From Clostridiales bacterium UBA3705 (GTDB taxonomy: Bacteria > Bacillota_A > Clostridia > Oscillospirales > Oscillospiraceae): 12,283 bases of DNA. A model generated the notes under the pieces. The model was given only the letters and a program-made list of their open reading frames with translations. It was not told the origin of the DNA and ran no database searches. The stretch is taken from NCBI GenBank assembly GCA_002372735.1, contig DFIE01000123.1, forward strand, positions 1 through 12,283, given 5' to 3'. Positions 1 through 5,603 of this stretch are shown here, in pieces (position 1 is the first letter of the stretch; the number at the start of each line of letters is the position of its first letter). The position numbers and the translations under genes were made by a program.

Positions 1-49
1 CTGCCTCCAGTCCAAAATGGCAGGGCGCGATAAAACGCATCTTTTCCAT
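1..49 (-). CDS. THUMP-domain class I SAM-dependent RNA methyltransferase, N-terminal fragment (cut by window edge)
   Basis: Only the first 16 codons are in the window, reading MEKMRFIAPCHFGLEA on the minus strand. The APCHFGLEA stretch resembles the conserved N-terminus of the Clostridia proteins annotated as THUMP-domain RNA methyltransferases (RlmL/YpsC-like), which methylate a guanine of 23S rRNA. This rests on recollection of the family, not on a visible catalytic motif. The ATG at 47-49 has an AAGGA Shine-Dalgarno at 55-59 with 5-nt spacing; a second in-frame ATG at 38-40 lacks one. The gene lies 56 nt downstream of the cdaR stop codon on the same strand, separated from it by a strong hairpin, so it may be a distal operon gene or a separate unit. 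The THUMP and methyltransferase domains lie outside the window. Confidence 0.6.
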   Translation of the reverse strand, partial: MEKMRFIAPCHFGLEA

Positions 50-74
50 GCTGATCCTTCCGTTTACGAATCAC

Positions 75-99
75 ACAGGAGGGGAAGATCCCCTCCTGT
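75..99 (-). terminator. Hairpin between cdaR and the downstream gene (possible weak terminator or processing site)
   Basis: A perfect 11-bp inverted repeat (arms 75-85 and 89-99, 3-nt loop) starts 6 nt after the cdaR stop codon. In the direction of cdaR transcription the bases after the stem are GTGATTCG, not a run of T, so it is not a canonical intrinsic terminator for this strand. The opposite side is T-rich (TTCGTTGTTATTCTT) and would suit plus-strand termination, but no plus-strand gene reads into it. It may act as a partial terminator or as an mRNA 3'-end stabiliser that lowers expression of the next gene. Confidence 0.45.
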
Positions 100-105
100 T
101 CGTTG

Positions 106-1434
106 TTATTCTTCCCCGGAGTCTGCCGTAGGCGACAGTCCGCCGGAATTGGTCTCCGCGGTCTCTTCTGTATCGGCAGCCTTCGTCTTTTCTCTCAGCT
201 GCAGGCGGATCTTCGGCTCGCCCACCACGGAAAATCCTGTGGGTACAACGACATCCACGGCAAGACTGTGTGTGCCGGCCTCCAATCCTGTCAGCACCAC
301 ACGGCCGCTGATCTCACTGATGTCCAGGGCCTCCAGATCCGAATCCAGTCCTTCCACCGTCACAGAGGCAACTGCGCTTTCATCAGCCACCTCCAGGTCC
401 TCATCCAGGCCGGTCAGCGACAGCCGGGACAGATCCAGGTCAAAGGTCTTCTGTCCCATCTTCTCAATGACCAGGCTTACCTTCAGCTCCGTCTCCGGAG
501 AATCCACCAGGCTCACGCCGTCCGGCAGCACCAGATCACTCAGCTGATAGGTCTTTTCAATAGTAGCGGAAGCACCGGACACATCCAGTTCTCCCTCCGG
601 CAGAGCCAGGGTCGTCACATCCGCCAGTACGCTGCGCCGCCCGGAGATCTTCACCGTGGCCGGCGTCATCTGTATGCCGGAGAAGCGGTAGCCGCGCGCC
701 ACTGCCTCCTGCCCGGTCACGGTGGAATCGATGCTTACGTTCTTGATATTTAAGATCTCTACCACTACATTAATATCCGAATAGCTGACCGTCAGGTTCA
801 CCAGGCTCGCGTTATCGATCAGATTGCCGCCCGCATTATAGAATTCAAGCGCTTCGATCTGGGAGAAGCTCTGGGAAACCGAGGTCACATCCACCGTCAC
901 GCCCACGCTTCCGATCTGGTCCAGCAGGGACTGCGGGGCCGTCAGGGTCACGATCGCCGGGGAGGGCGTCAACTCTCCTACCTGATATCCCTCCGCAGGC
1001 TCTCCGACGGTCTTTACCACCACATCCATCTGACGGGTGTTAATATCCTCAAAGACCACCTCCAGGCTCTGCGTGACCAGTGTGATCTGGTCATTGGTCA
1101 CCTGAGGATTGCTGCAGGTGACCGTCACCGGCACCCGGTTGGTCTGCGAGTACATCTGGCTGAAATCAGCCGTGGCCACAAAATCCGTATACCGCAGGCT
1201 CTGCGCCAGCTTTCGTGGGCACCGAACGCGCACGGTGGCGGTATCAGAGCCCACAATGGTATAGGTCTGGTTGTTTTCCTGCAGGGTCTCCACGCCCTTC
1301 AGCTCCACGGGAATGCCGGAAATCGTCCGTGTGGTATTCGGATTGTCGTAATTGACGATAATCAACCAGATCACGATCGCTACGGCTACGGACAGCAGCT
1401 TCAGCGAAAAATTATTCAGAATCCTTGCTTTCAT
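106..1434 (-). CDS. cdaR: CdaR, YbbR-domain partner and regulator of the diadenylate cyclase CdaA
   Basis: This 442-aa protein has one N-terminal membrane anchor (about residues 11-28, SVAVAIVIWLIIV) followed by a long, beta-rich extracytoplasmic region with about four YbbR-type repeats (roughly 35-115, 125-210, 215-305, 310-405), each carrying a variant of the GxPxxGY / V.V.G pattern. It ends in an acidic, low-complexity tail (TEETAETNSGG...GEE). YbbR/CdaR proteins bind CdaA at the membrane and modulate c-di-AMP synthesis. Anchor, repeat number and size all fit the family. The ATG lies inside the 3' end of cdaA, a 23-nt overlap, with an AAAGGAT ribosome site about 8 nt upstream, so translation is probably coupled to cdaA. 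The usual next gene, glmM, is absent from this position. Confidence 0.93.
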   Translation of the reverse strand: MKARILNNFSLKLLSVAVAIVIWLIIVNYDNPNTTRTISGIPVELKGVETLQENNQTYTIVGSDTATVRVRCPRKLAQSLRYTDFVATADFSQMYSQTNRVPVTVTCSNPQVTNDQITLVTQSLEVVFEDINTRQMDVVVKTVGEPAEGYQVGELTPSPAIVTLTAPQSLLDQIGSVGVTVDVTSVSQSFSQIEALEFYNAGGNLIDNASLVNLTVSYSDINVVVEILNIKNVSIDSTVTGQEAVARGYRFSGIQMTPATVKISGRRSVLADVTTLALPEGELDVSGASATIEKTYQLSDLVLPDGVSLVDSPETELKVSLVIEKMGQKTFDLDLSRLSLTGLDEDLEVADESAVASVTVEGLDSDLEALDISEISGRVVLTGLEAGTHSLAVDVVVPTGFSVVGEPKIRLQLREKTKAADTEETAETNSGGLSPTADSGEE

Positions 1435-2287
1435 TCTTCTGCCATCCTTTCCAGAACTTCAGCGTGTTACCCTGAACATCCTCCGAAGTGCGGAGCGCAT
1501 CCAGACGCTCGCGCAGCTCGTCTCGTGTCAGATCCCGACGGATCTCACCGCGTTCTGCCACGGACACCTTGCCGGTCTCCTCGGAAACAATGATCGTCAC
1601 ACTGTCCGTGGTCTCACTCACGCCCATGGCCGCCCGGTGCCTCGTCCCCAGTTCCTTGGGAATTTCCTGGTTGCCGGAAAGCGGCAGATAGCAGGTCGCG
1701 GAGACCACCCGGTCCCCCCGCACGATCACCGCGCCGTCGTGCAGCGGGGTGTTATGTTCAAAAATATTGATCAGCAGCTGGCTGGTCAGCTTGGCGTCCA
1801 CCTCAATGCCGGTCTCTATGTACTCCAGCAGCGGCACCGTCTGCTCAATAACGATCAGGGCGCCTGTGCGGGTACGGCCCAGGGCAAAGGAGGCCCGCAC
1901 CAGTTCCTCCACCGTCCGCTGGTCAAAGGCATCGTCCCGGCTGCCGGGACCGGCAAGCACGTTGAAGATCATGTTCCGCTGTCCCAGCTGTTCCAACGCC
2001 TTTCGCAGCTCCGGCTGGAACACGATGACCATGGCCATCACCAGTACACTGAGGCCGTGCCTTACGATAAAGAGGATCGTGTTCAGTTCGAACACCACCG
2101 CCACGGCATAAAACACCAGAATCACAATAATGCCCCGGATCAGGAACCAGGTCCGCGTATTTCGGACCAGGACCAGGACATAGTAAAGCACCACCGCCAG
2201 AATGGCGATCTGCACAATGTCCGCCACGCCGATCTGGGGCAGTTCAATGGAGCCTATTATACTTAAGAAGCCGGAAAATGTATCCAT
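1412..2287 (-). CDS. cdaA: CdaA, membrane-bound diadenylate cyclase (c-di-AMP synthase)
   Basis: CdaA condenses two ATP molecules into c-di-AMP, the second messenger that controls potassium and osmolyte homeostasis and cell-wall balance. The 291-aa product has three predicted N-terminal transmembrane helices (about 24-41, 48-68, 71-90) followed by a cytoplasmic DAC (DisA_N) domain. Both catalytic signatures are intact: DGA at 184-186 in PLHDGAVIV, and RHR at 216-218 in GTRHRAAMGVSE. Length is slightly above the roughly 273 aa of Bacillus and Listeria CdaA; the excess is a charged C-terminal tail (FWKGWQKNESKDSE). The ATG at 2285-2287 has a GGAG site 7 nt upstream. The gene follows the polytopic membrane gene by 15 nt and overlaps cdaR by 23 nt, so all are probably one transcript. 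Confidence 0.96.
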   Translation of the reverse strand: MDTFSGFLSIIGSIELPQIGVADIVQIAILAVVLYYVLVLVRNTRTWFLIRGIIVILVFYAVAVVFELNTILFIVRHGLSVLVMAMVIVFQPELRKALEQLGQRNMIFNVLAGPGSRDDAFDQRTVEELVRASFALGRTRTGALIVIEQTVPLLEYIETGIEVDAKLTSQLLINIFEHNTPLHDGAVIVRGDRVVSATCYLPLSGNQEIPKELGTRHRAAMGVSETTDSVTIIVSEETGKVSVAERGEIRRDLTRDELRERLDALRTSEDVQGNTLKFWKGWQKNESKDSE

Positions 2288-2302
2288 GCCTTATCTCCAA
2301 AT

Positions 2303-3256
2303 CTATTCTGTCATCGGTTTCTCTTCACGGACGCGCTTCGGGTTGATGGCCTGCACCTTCCGCTGCGGCGTCTCTACCACCATCTTGGGGACCGCTTTGA
2401 CATAATAAACATATTCATCGTCTTCATACTGCAGATATTCCGGCCGCGAGTAGTCAAGCCCGCCGAACCAGAACACCGCCAGAAAGGCCAGCAGCGTGCT
2501 CACCACCGTCCCCAGGATCAGGGCGCCGTAATTGATGGGCACATCCACCACCGCATCTCCCAACAGATAGATCACCAGCATCAGGACTGCGCCGACCGCT
2601 ACGGAAATGTATCTCGCATAGTCCGCGGAAAGACGGCTGATGGCATACACAGCCAGGGCGCACAGACAGAAAGCCGCGACTGCCACAATGATGATCCGGC
2701 CTGAACGGAAGATATCCAGCACCGTCAGGAAGGAATCCGGAATGCTTCGTGAGGGATCCAACAGCAGCATGGCGTTCTTTTCCAGTCCCGCGCACACATA
2801 ATAGATCACTACGCCGATACCCACCGGCAGGAAGGTCAGCCCGCTGCCGAAAAGACCGGCCAGAAGAGGCACCAGATAAGGAATCCTGAAATAAAAGGCC
2901 AGCACCGTCAGCACGATCAGAATACTGTACCTGGGCAGGAACAGATACTGCGCCAGGACCGCCGCAAACATGACCGCCGCCAGCACCACGCCGGCCTCCC
3001 AGGATAGGGCGGACACGTGGCCCAGCAGATACAGCGCAGCTATGGCCGTCATGCCGCTCCAGGGCAGCAGGGAACAGACCAGCGACGCCAGGATCACCAC
3101 CACCCAGCGCATCAGCGCCAGCCGGTAGCCCAGATGCCAGTTCATGGTCAGAAGCACCGCCATCATGGTGATGAATTTGATCAGCGGGAGCAGATATATT
3201 TCATAATTCGCAAACCAGGTTTTGCAGCGCTGCTGCAGGTCCAGAATCGTTTCCAT
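2303..3256 (-). CDS. Polytopic membrane protein of unknown function in the cdaA operon
   Basis: This 317-aa protein is largely hydrophobic. I count about eight to nine membrane segments between residues 20 and 271 (for example 20-43, 46-66, 68-107 as a pair, 109-158 as a pair, 186-210, 213-240, 243-270). A soluble C-terminal tail of about 45 residues follows, with an acidic/aromatic patch (YEDDEYVYYVKAVPK) and then a basic stretch. I recall similar Lachnospiraceae proteins next to cdaA, named only as hypothetical or permease-like; no ATP-binding, substrate-binding or catalytic motif is visible. The ATG at 3254-3256 has an AAAGGAT site that overlaps the stop codon of the small upstream membrane gene (5-nt gap), and cdaA starts 15 nt after this gene's stop. 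The constant position suggests a role linked to c-di-AMP or envelope control, but this is inference. Confidence 0.85.
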   Translation of the reverse strand: METILDLQQRCKTWFANYEIYLLPLIKFITMMAVLLTMNWHLGYRLALMRWVVVILASLVCSLLPWSGMTAIAALYLLGHVSALSWEAGVVLAAVMFAAVLAQYLFLPRYSILIVLTVLAFYFRIPYLVPLLAGLFGSGLTFLPVGIGVVIYYVCAGLEKNAMLLLDPSRSIPDSFLTVLDIFRSGRIIIVAVAAFCLCALAVYAISRLSADYARYISVAVGAVLMLVIYLLGDAVVDVPINYGALILGTVVSTLLAFLAVFWFGGLDYSRPEYLQYEDDEYVYYVKAVPKMVVETPQRKVQAINPKRVREEKPMTE

Positions 3257-3261
3257 AAAGC

Positions 3262-3666
3262 TTATCCTTTCCGTCCTTCCTCTTCGTCATACAAACGGCA
3301 GAGCTTGTGCAGATTATATTCCTGTTCTTTGATGGATGTCCTGGCCTGGTAGTACCGCAAGGAATAGACCAGCAGCAGAATAATGGCCGAAAGGGCAGCG
3401 ACCACCGCGTATAGCAGGATCAGGCGCTTTGCCAGGTCCAGCAGTTCGGCGAAGGAATACGCCGTCATCCAGACGTCCGCCGTATACAGCCCCCATCCTG
3501 CCAGGATCAGCACGTACAGCAGCGTAACGCCCAACACGCCCTTAATCACCTGAAATCCCACGTAATCTTCCGGAAAATAATCCGTGGCCGGGAAGTTTTC
3601 CCGCTCATTTTTTTTGGCGGCCATGGCCGTTTTGGTCATCAGGACCACTTTTTCTTTATTGATCAA
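3262..3666 (-). CDS. Small two-helix membrane protein of unknown function, first gene of the cdaA operon
   Basis: I do not recognise a named family. With the TTG start at 3664-3666 the product is 134 aa: a charged N-terminus, two strong membrane helices (around VLGVTLLYVLILAGWGLY and LILLYAVVAALSAIILLLVY) and a polar, Glu/Arg-rich C-terminus (QEYNLHKLCRLYDEEEGRKG) that could form a short coiled coil. The TTG is preferred because GAGGT lies 8 nt upstream. The alternative ATG at 3637-3639 (MTKTAMAAKK, 125 aa) has no clear ribosome site. The open frame extends further upstream to 3846, but that would overlap pta and translate the terminator hairpin, so it is rejected. Its stop is 5 nt before the polytopic membrane gene, so the two are probably co-translated. 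Confidence 0.75.
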   Translation of the reverse strand: MINKEKVVLMTKTAMAAKKNERENFPATDYFPEDYVGFQVIKGVLGVTLLYVLILAGWGLYTADVWMTAYSFAELLDLAKRLILLYAVVAALSAIILLLVYSLRYYQARTSIKEQEYNLHKLCRLYDEEEGRKG

Positions 3667-3674
3667 AGTCCCGT

Positions 3675-3679
3675 ACCTC
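3675..3679 (-). promoter_or_regulatory. Ribosome binding site supporting a TTG start
   Basis: GAGGT on the minus strand sits 8 nt before the TTG at 3664-3666 and directly after the T-run of the terminator. It is the only good Shine-Dalgarno near the start of the small membrane gene; the downstream ATG at 3637-3639 is preceded by AAAGTGGTCCTG, which pairs poorly with 16S rRNA. Confidence 0.5.
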
Positions 3680-3681
3680 AC

Positions 3682-3724
3682 AAAAAAAGAAATCCAAGCT
3701 ATACAACAGGGTATAGCTTGGATT
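3682..3724 (-). terminator. Rho-independent terminator (14-bp stem, T-run) between pta and the cdaA operon
   Basis: The arms 3691-3704 and 3711-3724 are perfectly complementary over 14 bp with a 6-nt loop (3705-3710). On the minus strand the stem runs straight into TCTTTTTTTG. This is a textbook intrinsic terminator about 73 nt after the pta stop. It also lies directly in front of the ribosome site of the small membrane gene, so if the cdaA operon is transcribed from a point upstream of it, it would act as an attenuator in that leader. No promoter fits between its T-run and the TTG start. Confidence 0.85.
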
Positions 3725-3753
3725 AGTATAGCATATACGAACGAAAAGTGCGA
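3725..3753 (-). promoter_or_regulatory. Possible minus-strand promoter for the cdaA operon (extended -10)
   Basis: On the minus strand TGCTATACT gives an extended -10 (TATACT at 3725-3730), one base off consensus. The hexamer 17 nt upstream (TCGCAC, 3748-3753) is a poor -35. The predicted start of transcription would fall inside the 14-bp inverted repeat just downstream, so the repeat could serve as an operator as well as, or instead of, a terminator. This is suggestive only. Confidence 0.3.
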
Positions 3754-3787
3754 GTCTTTTTTGCGCGCAAGACTCGCGAGCAAGTCT
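3751..3787. repeat. Overlapping inverted repeats after the pta stop codon
   Basis: CGAGTCTT at 3751-3758 is complementary to AAGACTCG at 3769-3776 (8-bp stem). The distal arm also overlaps a second possible 5-bp stem, AGACT (3770-3774) with AGTCT (3783-3787), so the two foldings exclude each other. A short imperfect direct repeat, GCAAGACTCG then GCAAGTCTCG, lies in 3767-3790. The block sits between the pta stop (3797) and the terminator. Confidence 0.45.
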
Positions 3788-3796
3788 CGAATCTGT

Positions 3797-4810
3797 TTAG
3801 CCGAGAGCCGCAGTGATGATCGCCATCTTGTAGACCTCTTCCGCATCGCAGCCGCGGGACAGATCGTTGATGGGGGCGTTCAGACCCTGGAGGATGGGGC
3901 CGTAGGCCTCAAAGCCGCCCAGGCGCTGGGCGATCTTGTAGCCGATGTTGCCCGCCTCGATGCAGGGGAAGATGAAGGTGTTGGCATAGCCGGCCACAGT
4001 GCTGCCGGGGAACTTCAGCTGGCCCACCACGGGGGAGACCGCGGCGTCAAACTGCATTTCGCCGTCCAGAGCCAGGTCGGGAGCCAGCTCCTTGGCCTTG
4101 GCAGTGGCCGCCTGGCTGAGACTGACGGTGCCGCCCTTGCCGGAGCCCTTGGTGGAGAAGCTCAGCATGGCGACCTTGGGGTCAATGCCGAAGACCTTGG
4201 CGGTCTTGGCGGTTTCAATGGCCACCTCGGCCAGCTTTTCGGCGGCGGAGAAGGTGACGTTGCCCTCTTTGTCCAGGGTGTCCTCGTAGGAGATGTTGAT
4301 GGCGCAGTCGCCCATGGCCAGCAGCTCCTGGCCGTCCTTGCCCTCCCGGGCCAGGATGAAGCAGGAGGAGACCAGGTGGGCGCCCTTGCGGCACTTGATC
4401 AGCTGCAGGGCGGGGCGGACGGTATCGGCGGTGGAGTAGGTGGCGCCGCCCAGCAGGGCGTCGGCCACGCCCAGCTTGACCAGCATGGTGCCGAAGTAGT
4501 TGCCCTTTTGCAGGTTGGCCCGGCAGTCCTCGGGGCTCATCTTGCCCTTGCGGAGCTCTACCATTTTCTCTACCATCTCCTCCATGCCGGGGTAGGTGGC
4601 GGGGTCGATGATTTCAAGGCCGTCGATGTCAAAGCCGCACTCCTTGGCCTTGCCCAGGACCACCTCGGGCTTGCCGATGAGGATGGGGGTCAGGCCGCAG
4701 TTTTCCGCCTTCAGCCGGGCGGCAGCCTCCAGGATGCGGGGGTCGTGGCCCTCGGTGAAGACGATCTTCTTGGGTTCGTTTCTGAGCTTTTCCTTGAGCA
4801 GTTCGAACAT
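3797..4810 (-). CDS. pta: Phosphate acetyltransferase (phosphotransacetylase)
   Basis: Pta interconverts acetyl-CoA + phosphate and acetyl phosphate + CoA in the cytoplasm. With acetate kinase it makes ATP during fermentation to acetate. The 337-aa product is the short, single-domain form (PTA_PTB family; the Bacillus protein is about 323 aa). Family blocks are visible in order: KKIVFTEGHDPRILEAA near the N-terminus, GGATYSTADTVRPALQ, MLSFSTKGSG, DGEMQFDAAV, and the C-terminal block with EAGNIGYKIAQRLGG followed by GPILQGLNAPINDLSRGC. The ATG at 4808-4810 was chosen because GGAGG lies 9 nt upstream and MFELLKEKL is the usual start; a longer in-frame reading to 4897 would run through the promoter. 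The gene is monocistronic here: own promoter upstream, terminator downstream, divergent from queT, and no ackA alongside. Confidence 0.96.
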   Translation of the reverse strand: MFELLKEKLRNEPKKIVFTEGHDPRILEAAARLKAENCGLTPILIGKPEVVLGKAKECGFDIDGLEIIDPATYPGMEEMVEKMVELRKGKMSPEDCRANLQKGNYFGTMLVKLGVADALLGGATYSTADTVRPALQLIKCRKGAHLVSSCFILAREGKDGQELLAMGDCAINISYEDTLDKEGNVTFSAAEKLAEVAIETAKTAKVFGIDPKVAMLSFSTKGSGKGGTVSLSQAATAKAKELAPDLALDGEMQFDAAVSPVVGQLKFPGSTVAGYANTFIFPCIEAGNIGYKIAQRLGGFEAYGPILQGLNAPINDLSRGCDAEEVYKMAIITAALG

Positions 4811-4845
4811 ATTATGCTTCCTCCGTAAAATATAGTCAATCCAGA

Positions 4846-4858
4846 CGGCCCTGGGCCG
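4846..4858. repeat. Short GC palindrome in the pta leader
   Basis: CGGCCC-T-GGGCCG is a perfect 6+6 palindrome about 35 nt before the pta start codon and just inside the expected 5' untranslated region. In RNA it could form a 5-bp stem with a 3-nt loop. Its role, if any, is unknown. Confidence 0.4.
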
Positions 4859-4867
4859 GGTACCCTG

Positions 4868-4897
4868 ATTATACACCCAAAGGGGGCGGCTTGTCAA
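4868..4897 (-). promoter_or_regulatory. Sigma-A-type promoter of pta
   Basis: On the minus strand TTGACA (4892-4897) and TATAAT (4868-4873) both match consensus exactly, with an 18-nt spacer. The expected transcript start is about 50 nt before the pta ATG. Perfect hexamers suggest strong constitutive expression, fitting a central fermentation enzyme. Confidence 0.88.
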
Positions 4898-4903
4898 TAA
4901 CCG

Positions 4904-4924
4904 CCGGCCCTGTGCGGGGGCCGG
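4904..4924. repeat. Inverted repeat between the divergent pta and queT promoters
   Basis: CCGGCCC (4904-4910) and GGGCCGG (4918-4924) form 7-bp arms around a 7-nt centre. The element lies between the two -35 boxes (4892-4897 on minus, 4935-4940 on plus), where a regulator could act on both promoters. No regulator gene is adjacent, and in GC-rich DNA such a repeat may be chance. Confidence 0.4.
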
Positions 4925-4934
4925 GATTTCCCCC

Positions 4935-4962
4935 TTGACAAATGCGCTGTATCTGCTAGAAT
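4935..4962 (+). promoter_or_regulatory. Sigma-A-type promoter of queT (extended -10)
   Basis: TTGACA (4935-4940) matches consensus. After a 16-nt spacer comes TAGAAT (4957-4962), preceded by TGC, an extended -10. Transcription should begin near 4969, giving a leader of only about 40 nt before the GTG start of queT. Confidence 0.82.
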
Positions 4963-5007
4963 ATCCCCATCTGTGATGCCCGGGTGCTTGGGAAGGGAGG
5001 CCTCGCC

Positions 5008-5505
5008 GTGAAAAAAATCACCGCCAAATCCGTCGCCTTTGCCGGGGTGCTGGCTGCGGTCTACGCCGCGCTGACCTGGGCCACCGCCTCCTTTGCCTAC
5101 GGGCCGGTGCAGTTCCGGATCGCCGAGGCCCTGACCGCCCTGTGCTGCTTTACCCCCGCCGCCGTGCCCGGGATGGTGGTGGGCTGCATGGCCGCCAACC
5201 TGCTCTCCTTTGTCAGCGTGTGGGATTTTCTCATCGGCAGCTGCGCCACCCTGCTGGCCTGCCTGCTCACCCGGCGGATCAAATCCCCCTGGCTGATGCC
5301 CCTGCCCACGATTCTGTGCAACGCCCTGATCGTGGGGGCGGAGATCGCCGTGTTCTTTGACGAGGGGGCCTTCCTGCCCGCCTTCGGGGCCAACGCCCTG
5401 AGCGTGGGCCTGGGCGAGACGGCGGTGATGTATCTGCTGGGGGTGCCCCTGTTCCTGCTGGTGCAGAAGAACGACCGGCTCAGCCGCGCTATGAGGACGC
5501 TGTAA
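5008..5505 (+). CDS. queT: QueT-family permease (queuosine-precursor transporter, ECF substrate-binding subunit)
   Basis: This 165-aa integral membrane protein has about five to six hydrophobic segments and matches the QueT family pattern: TASFAYGPVQFRIAEALTAL, then a conserved PGMVVGCMAANLLS block, WDFLIGSCATLLA, and LPTILCNALIVG. QueT proteins are small substrate-binding (S) subunits of energy-coupling-factor transporters, thought to import preQ0/preQ1 for tRNA queuosine. The ATPase and EcfT subunits are not in this window and would be shared group-II components encoded elsewhere. Start: GTG at 5008-5010 with GGGAGG 7 nt upstream; an upstream in-frame ATG at 4984 has no ribosome site. The leader is too short and lacks the expected sequence for a preQ1 riboswitch. 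Substrate is inferred from the family. Confidence 0.85.
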   Translation: MKKITAKSVAFAGVLAAVYAALTWATASFAYGPVQFRIAEALTALCCFTPAAVPGMVVGCMAANLLSFVSVWDFLIGSCATLLACLLTRRIKSPWLMPLPTILCNALIVGAEIAVFFDEGAFLPAFGANALSVGLGETAVMYLLGVPLFLLVQKNDRLSRAMRTL

Positions 5506-5511
5506 AACCGG

Positions 5512-5540
5512 TTGCGAAATATCCGGATCTGTGGTACAAT
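5512..5540 (+). promoter_or_regulatory. Promoter of the TPR / DUF4037 gene pair (extended -10)
   Basis: TTGCGA (5512-5517), a 17-nt spacer and TACAAT (5535-5540) preceded by TGG form a good extended -10 promoter in the 98-nt gap after queT. The -10 touches the hairpin at 5541-5562 that probably terminates queT. Confidence 0.7.
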
Positions 5541-5571
5541 GGGATCGGCAATTGCCGGTCCCCTTTTCTTT
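5541..5571 (+). terminator. Terminator-like hairpin after queT
   Basis: Arms 5541-5549 and 5554-5562 pair over 9 bp, with one G-U wobble in RNA and a 4-nt loop, followed by CTTTTCTTT. It starts 36 nt after the queT stop. The T-run is interrupted and GGGG follows, which could pair with the CCCC ahead of it, so efficiency may be modest. A transcript from the promoter at 5512-5540 would start inside the hairpin and escape it. Confidence 0.55.
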
Positions 5572-5603
5572 GGGGCCAGGCAGAGAAAAAGGAGGCGTTT
5601 GTC

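Noticed and set aside
103..753. Plus-strand open frame opposite cdaR
   Set aside because: No homology recognised and no coherent composition; cdaR on the other strand has a membrane anchor, YbbR repeats and a ribosome site.
3691..3724. Reading the 14-bp inverted repeat primarily as a MerR-type operator (CTATAC...GTATAG)
   Set aside because: The half sites look attractive, but the T-run on the minus strand makes a terminator the simpler reading, and no regulator gene is adjacent.
3667..3846. Upstream extension of the small membrane gene to an ATG at 3846
   Set aside because: It would overlap the pta 3' end, translate the terminator stem and T-run, and has no matching ribosome site.
3584..4828. 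Long plus-strand open frame opposite pta
   Set aside because: It is antisense to a clear pta gene with all family blocks, reads as Gly/Ala/Leu/Gln-rich nonsense, and arises from the strong third-position GC of the coding strand.
4811..4897. Upstream extension of pta to 4897
   Set aside because: It would run through the perfect -10 and -35 boxes; MFELLKEKL with GGAGG at the right distance is the normal start.
4969..5007. preQ1 riboswitch ahead of queT
   Set aside because: The expected leader is only about 40 nt and lacks the hairpin plus A-rich tail and CUA-type elements of class I preQ1 riboswitches.
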